From Natronohydrobacter sp. (GTDB taxonomy: Bacteria; Pseudomonadota; Alphaproteobacteria; Rhodobacterales; Rhodobacteraceae), in contig SKSL01000281.1 of assembly GCA_007123015.1 (NCBI GenBank), positions 1 through 21,078 of the forward strand: a DNA stretch of 21,078 nt. Reading direction: 5' to 3'. This document shows positions 9,749 through 18,657 of this stretch, in pieces. Below the pieces are notes generated by a model. That model was not told the DNA's origin, searched no databases, and was given only the letters and a program-made list of their open reading frames with translations. The position numbers and the translations under genes were made by a program. The first letter of the stretch is position 1, and the number at the start of each line of letters is the position of its first letter.

Positions 9749-10729
9749 TCACACGAATATTGCGATGGCAAGAAACAGCGCAGCCAGCAAGCCTGCATCC
9801 CGGTTCGACCGGAACAGGCGCAAACACATCTGTGTGTCATCAATATTCAACCGGCCCAACTGCCAGTTCATATGCCAGCCAAGGGCCCAGGCACCGGCAA
9901 GCCCGATGGACATTTTCAACGGGTCCGCCAACGGGGAAAACGCGTAGATGACCGCGAGGGACATCAGCACCACTGTTGCGATCAGAAAACCGCGCAGCCA
10001 GGTCTCGGTCTTGTCGCCGAAGAGGCGCGCGGTGGATTTCACACCGATCAGCGCATCATCCTCGCGGTCCTGATGGGCGTAGATCGTGTCATAGAACAAT
10101 GTCCAGGAAATCCCGGCCAGATAGAGGAACACAGCGGGCAGCGCGAGCGATCCGGTCTGCGCGGTCCAGGCCAGAAGCGCACCCCAGTTGAAGGCCAGAC
10201 CAAGGAAGATCTGCGGCCACCATGTGAACCGCTTCGCAAAAGGGTAGATCGCAACCAGGCCCAGCGATAACAGGCCCAGCCCGATGGCGACCCAGTTGAA
10301 GGTGAACAGGATCAGCGCCGCAATGACGGCCTGTGCCGCCATCCAGACCATGGCCTGCCGCACGCTCACTTGCCCCGAAGGAATCGGGCGCGAGCGTGTG
10401 CGTGCCACCTTGTCGTCGATATCGCGATCCGTGATATCGTTCCAAGTGCAGCCCGCCCCGCGCATCAGAAACGCCCCCAGAGCGCAGCCCGTGAAGATCC
10501 AGACAGTCAGCCACCCTGCAGTCTCGGGCGCGGCGGCAGCGCCCAGAAACAGACCCCACCAGCACGGCAGAAGCAGCAACCATGTACCAATTGGGCGATC
10601 AGCACGCGACAATCGCAGGTAGGGTTTCAGATCGTCCGGGGCATATCGGTCCACCCAGTTTTGCGCAGGCGCATCGGCAACAGTGTCCAGTTGGGTCGCC
10701 CCCTCTGGTCTTTGCTCTGTCTCGGTCAT
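9749..10729 (-). CDS. ubiA: 4-hydroxybenzoate polyprenyltransferase
   Basis: This integral membrane enzyme joins 4-hydroxybenzoate to the polyprenyl diphosphate in ubiquinone synthesis. It has 326 aa with about eight or nine hydrophobic segments. The first Asp-rich motif NDITDRDID is at residues 97-105 and the second, DTIYAHQDREDD, at 214-225; both bind Mg-diphosphate in this family. The chosen start MTETEQRPEG has AGGA 7 nt upstream. The frame stays open well upstream, but that part runs antisense to rsmE. The start lies only 12 bp from the divergent rsmE start. Ubiquinone feeds the respiratory chain that ends in the cbb3 oxidase encoded further right. Confidence 0.96.
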   Translation of the reverse strand: MTETEQRPEGATQLDTVADAPAQNWVDRYAPDDLKPYLRLSRADRPIGTWLLLLPCWWGLFLGAAAAPETAGWLTVWIFTGCALGAFLMRGAGCTWNDITDRDIDDKVARTRSRPIPSGQVSVRQAMVWMAAQAVIAALILFTFNWVAIGLGLLSLGLVAIYPFAKRFTWWPQIFLGLAFNWGALLAWTAQTGSLALPAVFLYLAGISWTLFYDTIYAHQDREDDALIGVKSTARLFGDKTETWLRGFLIATVVLMSLAVIYAFSPLADPLKMSIGLAGAWALGWHMNWQLGRLNIDDTQMCLRLFRSNRDAGLLAALFLAIAIFV

Positions 10730-10741
10730 ACTCTGTTCCTC

Positions 10742-11476
10742 ATGGACAGTGTCACCCAACGCGCGAAAATCCGGCTCTATGTAGATCAGCCCTTGGGTCA
10801 GGGGCAAGCAGTTGCCCTGTCGCAGGCGCAATCCCACTACCTGGGAACGGTCCTGCGCAAGCAGTCGGGCACAATTATTGCGCTTTTCAACGGCCAACAG
10901 GGCGAATGGTGTGCAGAACTCGCCGAAATCGGCAAGCGCGGCGCGGTTGCCATCTGTCAGACACAGGCGGCCCCGCAGCGCATGCCACCCGACCTGTGGC
11001 TGGTCTTCGCGCCGATCAAGAAAGCCCGGACCGACTTCATCGTCGAGAAGGCAGCCGAGCTGGGGGCCGCGCGGATTGTGCCGGTGCAGACCGATTTCAC
11101 CAATTCCGAACGGATTCGACAGGACCGGCTGCAAGCGCATGCTGTCGAGGCCGCCGAGCAATGCGGGGGCACCTATGTCCCCGATGTGGCTGGCTTGCAG
11201 CCCCTCGGACGCCTGCTTGATCACTGGCCCGCAGAACGCGCCTTGATCTTCGCCGATGAAATGCTGGTCGGTGACGCCCGCGCGCGCCCTCTGCCCCCGG
11301 CCCCGGCAGCCATCCTGATCGGCCCCGAAGGCGGGTTTTCCGATGCCGAGCGGACCCGGTTGCGTGCCATGGATCGTGTCTATCCGTTTGCACTGGGGCC
11401 CCGCATTTTGCGCGCCGATACTGCGGCTGTGGCCGCGCTGACGCTCTGGCAGGCGCAGCAGGGCGATTGGGGATGA
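10742..11476 (+). CDS. rsmE: 16S rRNA (uracil1498-N3)-methyltransferase
   Basis: This SPOUT-class enzyme methylates U1498 of 16S rRNA using S-adenosylmethionine. It has 244 aa with an N-terminal PUA-like region (RLYVDQPLG, about 10-75). The SPOUT knot follows, with KAAELGA (103-109), EQCGG (139-143), IGPEGGFS (193-200) and LGPRILRADTA (218-228). The start MDSVTQRAKI is chosen by family pattern; no clear Shine-Dalgarno is seen, and the promoter must lie inside the divergent ubiA. The frame is open upstream but only as the antisense of ubiA. The stop TGA overlaps the next start (ATGA). Confidence 0.95.
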   Translation: MDSVTQRAKIRLYVDQPLGQGQAVALSQAQSHYLGTVLRKQSGTIIALFNGQQGEWCAELAEIGKRGAVAICQTQAAPQRMPPDLWLVFAPIKKARTDFIVEKAAELGAARIVPVQTDFTNSERIRQDRLQAHAVEAAEQCGGTYVPDVAGLQPLGRLLDHWPAERALIFADEMLVGDARARPLPPAPAAILIGPEGGFSDAERTRLRAMDRVYPFALGPRILRADTAAVAALTLWQAQQGDWG

Positions 11477-12000
11477 AGGACCTGATCCGCCCCGAACTGG
11501 CAGCTGGCCTGCGCCGCTGGTCCGAAGTTCTGACCGGGCTCGCGGTCGCGACATTCGGGCTTTGGGCGCTTCAGGCGCGCGGGGCGTTCTTTCAGGGTCT
11601 GGCGGTACTGGTCGTGCTGGCAGGGCTGGCGCTGGCGGTGATCGGCTGGCGCCGGATGCGGTTCCAGCGCGCAGGCAATGCCCCTGGCGTGGTGCAGATC
11701 GTGGAAGGCCAGATCAGCTATTTCGGCCCGACCAACGGTGGTTTCATGGCCCTGTCGGATCTGGTCGAACTGCATCTGGTAGAGCATGGCGCAAGCTGGC
11801 AGCTGATCGGGCAAGACGACACCCGGCTGGAAATACCTGTGGCCGCGACGGGTGCCGATGCGCTTTTCGATCTCTTCGCGCGCCTGCCAGAGCTGCGCAT
11901 GCAGCTGTTGCTGGATGCGCTGGATGACCCTGCCCCGCCTTCTGCGCGCGCGCTCTGGCTACACCCTGCACGCCGTGGGGCGCATCTGCGCTTGCGCTAA
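11473..12000 (+). CDS. Two-TM membrane protein of unknown function
   Basis: This is a 175-aa protein that I do not recognise. It starts MKDLIRPELA. Two hydrophobic segments at about residues 19-34 and 42-60 form an N-terminal hairpin, followed by basic residues (WRRMRF). A soluble, beta-rich C-terminal part of about 110 residues then likely faces the cytoplasm. Its ATG overlaps the rsmE stop codon by 4 nt (ATGA), pointing to translational coupling. A TTG two codons earlier is also in frame but less likely. The gene lies between rsmE and gshA on the same strand. Confidence 0.85.
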   Translation: MKDLIRPELAAGLRRWSEVLTGLAVATFGLWALQARGAFFQGLAVLVVLAGLALAVIGWRRMRFQRAGNAPGVVQIVEGQISYFGPTNGGFMALSDLVELHLVEHGASWQLIGQDDTRLEIPVAATGADALFDLFARLPELRMQLLLDALDDPAPPSARALWLHPARRGAHLRLR

Positions 12001-12016
12001 GCCCGCATCGCGCATC

Positions 12017-12045
12017 TTGACAGCGCTGCCCCCAAACTCCAAGTC
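12017..12045 (+). promoter_or_regulatory. Candidate gshA promoter
   Basis: A perfect TTGACA (12017-12022) is followed after 17 nt by CAAGTC (12040-12045), in the 80-bp gap between the upstream gene and gshA. The -35 element is convincing and the -10 is weak. It could give gshA a start independent of rsmE. Confidence 0.4.
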
Positions 12046-12080
12046 TCGCGCAACGAGGGACAGCAACGATCGGAGCGCAG

Positions 12081-13451
12081 ATGTCCATTCCCCAATCCGG
12101 CGGCGGGCCGATCGAGCATGTGTCGCAACTGGCCGAATACCTGGCCGCTGGCTGCAAACCGAAAGACGCCTGGCGCATCGGCACGGAGCACGAGAAATTC
12201 GGCTATTGCCGCGACACGCTTCTGCCCCTGCCCTATGACGGGCCGCGCTCGATCAAGGCCATGCTCGAAGGGCTGCGCGACGCCTTCGGCTGGACGCCGG
12301 TCATGGAAGGGCCGCATATCATCGGACTGGAAAAAGATGGCGCGAATGTCAGTCTGGAACCGGGCGGGCAGCTGGAACTGTCAGGCGCACCGCTTGAGAC
12401 AATTCACCAGACCTGCGACGAGGTGAACCAGCACCTGCGCGACGTGCAGCATGTGGCGAACAAGATCGGCGTGGGTTTCATCGGATTGGGCGCGGCCCCG
12501 ATCTGGACGCATGAGCAGATGCCGGTCATGCCGAAAGGGCGCTACCGGCTGATGACCGATTACATGGACCGCGTCGGCACCATGGGCAAGACGATGATGT
12601 ATCGCACCTGCACAGTGCAGGTGAATCTCGATTTCGCATCGGAAGCTGACATGGTCCAGAAACTGCGCGTGGCGCTGGCCCTGCAGCCTGTGGCCACGGC
12701 GCTTTTCGCCAATTCGCCGTTTCTGGAAGGCAAGCCAAACGGCCATAAAAGCTGGCGCGCGCGCGTCTGGCGCGATCTGGACGCGGCGCGCACGGGCATG
12801 CTGCCGTTTGTGTTCGAGGATGGGTTCGGGTTCGAGCGATGGGTCGACTACGCGCTCGATGTGCCGATGTATTTCGTCTATCGCGATGGCCAGTATATCG
12901 ACGCCCTCGGCCAGTCATTCCGCGATTTCCTGCGCGGCGAATTGCCTGCCCTGCCCGGTGAAATCCCCACGCTTTCGGACTGGGCCGACCATCTGACCAC
13001 CATTTTCCCCGAAGCGCGCGTGAAGAAATTCATCGAGATGCGCGGGGCCGATGGGGGCCCGTGGCGCAGACTTTGCGCGTTGCCGGCTTTTTGGGTCGGG
13101 CTGACCTATGACCAAAGCGCGCTTGATGCCGCATGGGATCTGGCCAAAGGGCTGGATGCCGAGACGCGCGAAGGCTTGCGCGTGGCAGCGTCAGTGCACG
13201 GCCTGCAGGGCACAGCCGGCGGGGTGAAGCTGTATGATCTGGCGCGCGAGGCCGTGGCCGTCGCGGAAGCGGGCCTGAAAGCCCGCGCGCGGCCCGGTGC
13301 AGGCGGGATGCTGCCGGATGAGACGCATTTCCTGAACGCGCTGAAGGAAAGTCTTGAAACAGGCCAGACCCCGGCAGATGAGTTGCTGGCGCGCTATCAT
13401 GGCGATTGGCAGGGCGATCTGACCCGTATTTATGGCGATTACAGCTATTGA
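12081..13451 (+). CDS. gshA: Glutamate-cysteine ligase, class II (plant/alphaproteobacterial type)
   Basis: This enzyme makes gamma-glutamylcysteine from glutamate, cysteine and ATP, the first step of glutathione synthesis, in the cytoplasm. It has 456 aa, normal for this class. Family motifs include GTEHEKF (34-40), SLEPGGQLELSG (91-102) and MYRTCTVQVNLDF in the middle. The type resembles plant and rhizobial enzymes rather than E. coli GshA. The start is ATG with GGAG 5 nt upstream. It lies 80 bp after the two-TM gene and 43 bp before the acyltransferase gene. No missing motif was noticed. Confidence 0.96.
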   Translation: MSIPQSGGGPIEHVSQLAEYLAAGCKPKDAWRIGTEHEKFGYCRDTLLPLPYDGPRSIKAMLEGLRDAFGWTPVMEGPHIIGLEKDGANVSLEPGGQLELSGAPLETIHQTCDEVNQHLRDVQHVANKIGVGFIGLGAAPIWTHEQMPVMPKGRYRLMTDYMDRVGTMGKTMMYRTCTVQVNLDFASEADMVQKLRVALALQPVATALFANSPFLEGKPNGHKSWRARVWRDLDAARTGMLPFVFEDGFGFERWVDYALDVPMYFVYRDGQYIDALGQSFRDFLRGELPALPGEIPTLSDWADHLTTIFPEARVKKFIEMRGADGGPWRRLCALPAFWVGLTYDQSALDAAWDLAKGLDAETREGLRVAASVHGLQGTAGGVKLYDLAREAVAVAEAGLKARARPGAGGMLPDETHFLNALKESLETGQTPADELLARYHGDWQGDLTRIYGDYSY

Positions 13452-13494
13452 CCCATGGCTTGACGCGCACCGACCTGCAGGGCAATCAGGCGCC

Positions 13495-14388
13495 ATGACC
13501 ACAGGAAAGACCACAGACGCGTCGCGCTGGAAGCACTGGTTGCAAGATCGCGCGACCGCCGCGCTGCTGGGCCTTGGGGCGCTGTTGCCTTACCGCGCGC
13601 GCATGGCGCTGATGGGGTGGCTGGGCGCGTATGTGATCGGCCCTGTGGCCGGGTTGCGCAACCGCATACGCAGCAATCTTGCCCTTGTTGCCCCTGATCT
13701 GCCACGCAACGAAGTCGAGCGCCTGTGCCGCGCGGTCCCGGCCAATATGGCCCGCGCCATTGCCGAGACCTTTTCCGGCGACGCCTTCATCGCCCGCGTC
13801 CGGCACAGCCCGGTCGAGGGCGACGGCTGGACCGCGTTGCAAGCGGCACGCGACAACGGCAGACCTGTCGTTCTGGTGACGGCCCATTTCGGCAATTACG
13901 ACGCAGCCCGTGTGGTGCTGCGCGACGCGGGCTGCAATATCGCAGGCATCTACATGCCGATGGCCAACAAGGCGTTCAACCGCCGCTATGTCGCCGCGAT
14001 GGAACATATCGCCGCCCCGGTTTTCCCGCGCGACCGCGCTGGTCTGGCGGGGCTTCTGAAACATCTGCGGCAGGGCGACATGATCGGGCTGGTGGCGGAT
14101 CATTACATCGCGCATGGCGAGTTGATTGATTTCATGGGCGAACCGGCGCGGACGGCGCTGTCTTCTGCCGAAATTGCACTCAAGCATGATGCGCTTCTGA
14201 TCCCGGTTTATGCCATCCGCCAGCCCGACGGGCTGAGCTTCCGTATCCGGGTCGAAGCGCCAGTGCCGCATACCGACCCGCTGACCATGACGAAAGCGCT
14301 CACGGCCTCGGTCGAGGCGCTGGTGCGCGCGCATATGGATCAGTGGATGTGGACCCATAAACGCTGGAAGCGCAATCAGCCGCGCTGA
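13495..14388 (+). CDS. Lysophospholipid/lipid A acyltransferase, LpxL/HtrB family
   Basis: This is a 297-aa membrane-associated acyltransferase, probably adding a secondary acyl chain to lipid A precursors. The HX4D catalytic motif is His131-FGNY-Asp136 (TAHFGNYDAARV). Near the C-terminus QWMWTHKRWK (283-292) matches the QYxWxHRR signature of LpxL/LpxM proteins. A hydrophobic stretch near residues 22-55 could anchor it. The start MTTGKTTDAS is preferred; an ATG 63 nt earlier is in frame but would overlap gshA. It is co-directional with gshA. Its last 13 bp overlap the convergent ccoS. Substrate and acyl donor cannot be told from the sequence. Confidence 0.9.
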   Translation: MTTGKTTDASRWKHWLQDRATAALLGLGALLPYRARMALMGWLGAYVIGPVAGLRNRIRSNLALVAPDLPRNEVERLCRAVPANMARAIAETFSGDAFIARVRHSPVEGDGWTALQAARDNGRPVVLVTAHFGNYDAARVVLRDAGCNIAGIYMPMANKAFNRRYVAAMEHIAAPVFPRDRAGLAGLLKHLRQGDMIGLVADHYIAHGELIDFMGEPARTALSSAEIALKHDALLIPVYAIRQPDGLSFRIRVEAPVPHTDPLTMTKALTASVEALVRAHMDQWMWTHKRWKRNQPR

Positions 14389-14555
14389 TCCTCGTCCACA
14401 GGTTTCGGCTTGTCATCATAGCGGGTGTCCAGAATGCGCTGGCTGTCCCCTGCCGGGTCGTCATACTGGCCCTTGCGCAGACTCCATAAGAACGCGGCAA
14501 GGCCCAGGAAACCAAGGAATAACGAGACGGGGATCAGGATGGCCAGAACTTCCAT
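14376..14555 (-). CDS. ccoS: cbb3 oxidase maturation protein CcoS
   Basis: This is a 59-aa single-TM protein starting MEVLAILIPVSLFLGFLGLA, with the membrane segment at residues 3-24. The short polar tail contains GQYDDP, typical of CcoS. In Rhodobacter, CcoS (RdxS) is needed for cofactor insertion into cytochrome cbb3. AAGGA 6 nt upstream overlaps the ccoI stop codon, and the gap to ccoI is 8 nt. It is the last gene of ccoGHIS. Its 3' end overlaps the convergent acyltransferase gene by 13 bp. Confidence 0.93.
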   Translation of the reverse strand: MEVLAILIPVSLFLGFLGLAAFLWSLRKGQYDDPAGDSQRILDTRYDDKPKPVDEDQRG

Positions 14556-14563
14556 GAGGGTCC

Positions 14564-16747
14564 TTATTTCAACCGAAGCGCGTTCAAGGTCACCGAGATC
14601 GACGAGACCGACATGATCGCGGCTGCCCAGAGCGGGGTTGCAAAACCGAAAAGCGCGATGGGCACGAAAATCGCATTATATATCCCCGATTGCCAGAGGT
14701 TTTCTCGGATCCGTTTCATCGCGGTTCCCGACAGGCGCACCGCATCCGCCACTGGCGACAAGTCATTGCTGAGCAACACCATGTCAGAGGTCGCGCGCGC
14801 TGCGTCCAGCGCTGACGCCGGTGAGATGGACACATGCGCGGTCGAAAGCGCCGCTGTGTCATTCAACCCGTCGCCGACCATCAGGACATGACGCCCCTCG
14901 GCCTGAAGCTCTGCGATCTTCGCGGCTTTCTCTGCAGGCAGGGCGCTGGCCTGCCAATGCTCGATGCCCAGGCGCTGCGCCAGATCCCCAACCACTGCGG
15001 GCACATCGCCTGAGATCAGCCAGAGCGCCTTGCCCTGCGCCTGCAGGCGACGCACAACGCTTTCAGCGCCGGGGCGCAACTGGTCGGCGAAGGTGAAGCT
15101 CTGCGTCCTTGGGCCAATCGCAAGATAGGCTGCCGTGACAGCGCCTTCCTGTGCGCCCACCCAATCGGCGCGGCCCAGCCGGACGCTGTGGCCCTGCCAC
15201 TGGCCTTCGACCCCGTATCCGGGAACTTCTGACAGATCGGATATCTGCGCAGGGGTCACATCGCGCACCGACAACGCCTTGACAAGCGCCAGCGCCAGCG
15301 GGTGGCTGGACGCCTGCGCCAGACCCAGCGCCACTGACAGATCGTCGCGGCTGTGCCTGTCCAGATTGGTGGGCGCGGGCACCCCCATGGTCAGCGTGCC
15401 GGTCTTGTCGAAAACCACAGTATCGACTTCGGCCAGTCGCTCAAGCGCTGTGCCGTCCTTGATCAGCAACCCCTTGCGAAACAGTTTCCCGCTGGCGGCG
15501 GTCACCACAGCAGGCACAGCAAGCCCTAGCGCGCAGGGACAGGTGATGATCAGCGCGGCCACGGCAATATTCAGCGAAAGGCGCAGATCCCCACCGGAAA
15601 TCCAGAACCAGACGAAGAAGGCACCAAGCGACAGGACCGGGATCGTGGGCGCATAGGCCGCCGCGGCCTTCTCGGCGATCGTGGTGTAGCGCATCTTCGC
15701 CGATTCGGCATTGGCGACCAGATCGGCCATGCGGTGCAGCGAGCTGTCCTTGCCCGCCGCGGTCACACGTATCTGCAAGGGGCCGGTCAGATTGACCTCG
15801 CCCGCGCTGACCGGCGTGCCTTCGTTCGCGAAGACCGGCAATGTCTCGCCTGTCAGCAGCGCGCGGTCGAGTTCGGACTGGCCTTGCGTGATCAGTCCAT
15901 CAACCGGCACCCGCCCGCCGGGACGCACCAGCACAGTATCCCCCACCGCCAGATCCGCGACAGAGACAACGGTTTCCACGCCTCCCGCCAGCCTGGTCGC
16001 GCGCGGCACTTCCAGCGCGGCAAGCTCCTGCGCCGCTGATCGGGCCACCGAACGCGCCCGGAATTCCAAATAGCGACCGACCAGCAGGAAGAAGATCAGC
16101 ATCACCACTGCTTCGAAATAGGCGTGTTCACCCGAGAGCAGCGTTTCATAAGTCGAGATGAAGAGCGTGAGCAGGATCGCAACCGAAATCGGCCCGTCCA
16201 TATCCATCCGGCCCGCGCGCAGCGCTTTCCACGCATTGCGGAAGAAGGGGCGGCCTGCGAAAGCGACTGTCGGCACTGCGATAATGCCAGAAATCAGATG
16301 AAACATGTCGCGCGTTGCGCCATCCGCCCCGGCCCAGACTGCGACCGACAGCAGCATGATGTTCATCATCGCAAAGCCCGAGACGCCCACCATCATCAGA
16401 AGCTCGCGCCCCTGTTTCTCGGTCTCGGTCATGGACAGCGTGCCTGCGTCCAGTTCATGCGCCTCAAAGCCCAGCCGGTCGAGCCGGGCGATGACGTCGC
16501 GCGCCTCGACCCCGGCCTTGGCATCGACGCTCAGACGCTTCAGCGTCAGGTTCAGCCGGGCGGAATTGACGCCCTGCATCTTCGCCAGATCGCGTTCGAT
16601 GGTCGAAATACACCCGGCACAATGCACCGCCGGGACCGAGACGAGGATCTTCGCATCTGGCAAAGCCGCGCGCCCCGCCAGTGCTTCGGCAGCAGGGGCC
16701 GCGTCACAGGCCGGGCAGGCCGAGGGTCGGAAAGCGACTTGGTTCAT
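14564..16747 (-). CDS. ccoI: Copper-transporting P1B-type ATPase CcoI (cbb3 assembly)
   Basis: This is a 727-aa membrane ATPase that moves copper for delivery to the CuB site of cytochrome cbb3. An N-terminal CPAC (11-14) precedes a heavy-metal-associated domain with HCAGC (42-46). Then come the TGET actuator motif (299-302), the CPC ion-binding motif in the membrane (403-405), the DKTGT phosphorylation site with Asp447 (447-451), SHP (481-483) and GDGLND (625-630). The last membrane segment carries MSVSS. All catalytic residues are present. It starts 12 nt after ccoH; the ribosome site is weak, suggesting coupling. It is called RdxI, FixI or CtpA-like in relatives. Confidence 0.97.
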   Translation of the reverse strand: MNQVAFRPSACPACDAAPAAEALAGRAALPDAKILVSVPAVHCAGCISTIERDLAKMQGVNSARLNLTLKRLSVDAKAGVEARDVIARLDRLGFEAHELDAGTLSMTETEKQGRELLMMVGVSGFAMMNIMLLSVAVWAGADGATRDMFHLISGIIAVPTVAFAGRPFFRNAWKALRAGRMDMDGPISVAILLTLFISTYETLLSGEHAYFEAVVMLIFFLLVGRYLEFRARSVARSAAQELAALEVPRATRLAGGVETVVSVADLAVGDTVLVRPGGRVPVDGLITQGQSELDRALLTGETLPVFANEGTPVSAGEVNLTGPLQIRVTAAGKDSSLHRMADLVANAESAKMRYTTIAEKAAAAYAPTIPVLSLGAFFVWFWISGGDLRLSLNIAVAALIITCPCALGLAVPAVVTAASGKLFRKGLLIKDGTALERLAEVDTVVFDKTGTLTMGVPAPTNLDRHSRDDLSVALGLAQASSHPLALALVKALSVRDVTPAQISDLSEVPGYGVEGQWQGHSVRLGRADWVGAQEGAVTAAYLAIGPRTQSFTFADQLRPGAESVVRRLQAQGKALWLISGDVPAVVGDLAQRLGIEHWQASALPAEKAAKIAELQAEGRHVLMVGDGLNDTAALSTAHVSISPASALDAARATSDMVLLSNDLSPVADAVRLSGTAMKRIRENLWQSGIYNAIFVPIALFGFATPLWAAAIMSVSSISVTLNALRLK

Positions 16748-16759
16748 CGGGGGGTCAGA

Positions 16760-17230
16760 TCAGCGCAGATGCAACACGACACGCTGACGGAACTCGGTCC
16801 CGTCTGCCGCGACGGCATGCATGCGGATATTCCAGTTGCCCGTTCCGATATCAACGGGTGCGCGATAGGCCCCGTCCCGGAACTGGAACTCTGGCACCTG
16901 ATCATCGCGCACATGGGTTGCAGCCCCCAGCACAGCATCGAGATGGGCGACCTGCACCGGGAAACCATCGCTATCGGTGATCGACAGCACCAACTCGCCA
17001 TCCCTATGCGTCGCGTTCACATCCCATCCCAGCGCCAGTTGCTCGGCCAATTCCTGATTGAAGTTCTGACTCGCGACAAAGGAGTTATCGACTTCCAACC
17101 CCGGAAAGGTACTGACCGCATTGAAGGCCAGCGTCAGATTGGCCGCCAGGATCACGCCGAAAGATGAGACTGCTATGATAAGTACCTTCCGCCCCGTGAT
17201 TTCGAAACGCGGTTTCTTGTCATCGCTCAT
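16760..17230 (-). CDS. ccoH: cbb3 oxidase assembly protein CcoH/FixH
   Basis: This is a 156-aa protein with one membrane segment at residues 16-36 (GRKVLIIAVSSFGVILAANL) and a soluble, mainly beta, periplasmic domain. The domain carries the FixH features NSFVASQNFN near residue 50 and GNWNIRM near the end. CcoH associates with cytochrome cbb3 during assembly. The ATG overlaps the ccoG stop codon by 4 nt (ATGA), so the two are translationally coupled. Confidence 0.95.
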   Translation of the reverse strand: MSDDKKPRFEITGRKVLIIAVSSFGVILAANLTLAFNAVSTFPGLEVDNSFVASQNFNQELAEQLALGWDVNATHRDGELVLSITDSDGFPVQVAHLDAVLGAATHVRDDQVPEFQFRDGAYRAPVDIGTGNWNIRMHAVAADGTEFRQRVVLHLR

Positions 17231-18657
17231 TCTGTCCTCCCATTGAAGATCGTGTCAGAATAGACCCGGTCATTGGTGCCGGGGATTGTGGCCCAGATGC
17301 GCACCGGACTGCTTTCGGCAGTGTTCGCGGCAGTTCCCGGCGGTGCTGTCAGATACACCCGCAGAAGCGACATCTCGTCAGGTCCGACTGTGACCCGCGT
17401 GCCCGGTTCCCCCTGGATGGACAGGGACAGATCCGGGTTTTCAGTGATTGACAGGACGAAATCACGCGGCTCGGCATGCATGTTGCGCAAACGAATGTCG
17501 TAGACATTGCGCACTGTGCCATCAGCCAGGACCACATGCGTCGGATTTCGCACAGGAGCCACGCTCATATCAAGGTCCGCGCGAATGAACAGCGCCACAA
17601 CAAGGCCGATGCCGAAAATGCTCCAGAGTGCCGTGTAGAGGATGGTGCGCGGCCGCAGGATATGCTTCCAGACCGACTTCTGCGGCTGGCCGGATTGCTC
17701 GGCCTCCTGATCCGAGAGCGCCATATAGGCCACCAGCCCACGCGGCTTGCCGATGCGGTCCATGACTTCGTCGCAGGCATCGATGCACAGCCCGCAAGTG
17801 ATGCATTCCATCTGCTGACCATTGCGGATGTCGATCCCCATGGGGCAGACATTCACGCAGGCCATGCAGTCGATACAATCGCCCTGATTGGGGTCCATCT
17901 CGCCCTTTTTCAGCTTGCCACGCGGCTCGCCCCGCCAATGGCGGTAGTCGATGGTGATCGTGTCCTCATCCATCATCGCGGCCTGAATCCGCGGCCAGGG
18001 GCAGGCATAGATGCAGACCTGTTCGCGGAAGAAGCCGCCGAAGAGGAACGTCGTCATGGTCAGGATCAGCACGGTCATATAGGCAATCGGGTGCGCCTGC
18101 CCTGTGAACAGATCGACAAAGAGCGTGGGCGCATCCGCGAAATAGAACACCCAGGCCCCGCCTGTCGCCATGCCGATCAGGAACCAGGCGGTCCATTTCA
18201 GGCCGTATTTGCGGATCTTCTCGCCATTCCATTTCTGCCGGTGCAGACGCAGACGTGCATTGCGGTCACCTTCGATCCAGCGCTCGACCTGAATGAACAG
18301 GTCGGTCCAGACAGTCTGCGGGCAGGCATAGCCGCACCAGACCCGACCCAGCGCCGAGGTGAACAGAAACAACCCGATCCCGGCCATGATCAGCAGCCCG
18401 GCCACGAAATAGAATTCATGCGGCCAGATTTCGATCATGAAGAAAAAGAAACGCCGATTGCCCAGATCGAGCAACACAGCCTGATTGGGCATGTCCGGTC
18501 CCCGGTCCCAACGGATCCATGGGACGATGTAGTAGATGCCCAGCATGACAGCGAGCAGCCACCATTTCATGGTCCGGAAACTGCCCTTCACGCGGCGGGG
18601 GAAAATCGGCTCGCGCGCGGCATAGAGGCTTGGCGGGTTTGGGTCTTGCGCAGTCAC
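17227..18657 (-). CDS. ccoG: cbb3 assembly ferredoxin-like protein CcoG (RdxB/FixG)
   Basis: This is a 476-aa inner-membrane iron-sulfur protein that supports copper reduction and assembly of cytochrome cbb3. Membrane segments lie near residues 31-50, 82-102, 155-172, 190-210 and 338-360. VWCGYACPQTVW (107-118) and CIYACPWPR (215-223) are CcoG/NosR-like motifs. Two 4Fe-4S ferredoxin motifs have Cys 261, 264, 267, 271 and 285, 288, 291, 295. The C-terminal part (about 365-470) is a beta-sandwich-like domain. The start is GTG at 18655-18657, with AGGAGT (18666-18671 on the minus strand) 8 nt upstream. An FNR box lies about 65 nt upstream. Confidence 0.97.
   Translation of the reverse strand: MTAQDPNPPSLYAAREPIFPRRVKGSFRTMKWWLLAVMLGIYYIVPWIRWDRGPDMPNQAVLLDLGNRRFFFFMIEIWPHEFYFVAGLLIMAGIGLFLFTSALGRVWCGYACPQTVWTDLFIQVERWIEGDRNARLRLHRQKWNGEKIRKYGLKWTAWFLIGMATGGAWVFYFADAPTLFVDLFTGQAHPIAYMTVLILTMTTFLFGGFFREQVCIYACPWPRIQAAMMDEDTITIDYRHWRGEPRGKLKKGEMDPNQGDCIDCMACVNVCPMGIDIRNGQQMECITCGLCIDACDEVMDRIGKPRGLVAYMALSDQEAEQSGQPQKSVWKHILRPRTILYTALWSIFGIGLVVALFIRADLDMSVAPVRNPTHVVLADGTVRNVYDIRLRNMHAEPRDFVLSITENPDLSLSIQGEPGTRVTVGPDEMSLLRVYLTAPPGTAANTAESSPVRIWATIPGTNDRVYSDTIFNGRTE

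Noticed and set aside
10370..10741. N-terminal extension of RsmE by 124 codons
   Set aside because: It is antisense to ubiA, and its sequence is unlike the PUA-like N-terminus of RsmE.
10730..11554. N-terminal extension of UbiA by about 275 codons
   Set aside because: It is antisense to rsmE and lacks membrane-protein character. A start with a good ribosome site exists at 10729.
16124..17167. Open frame of 347 codons on the plus strand
   Set aside because: It is antisense to ccoI and ccoH, which carry all their family motifs on the other strand.
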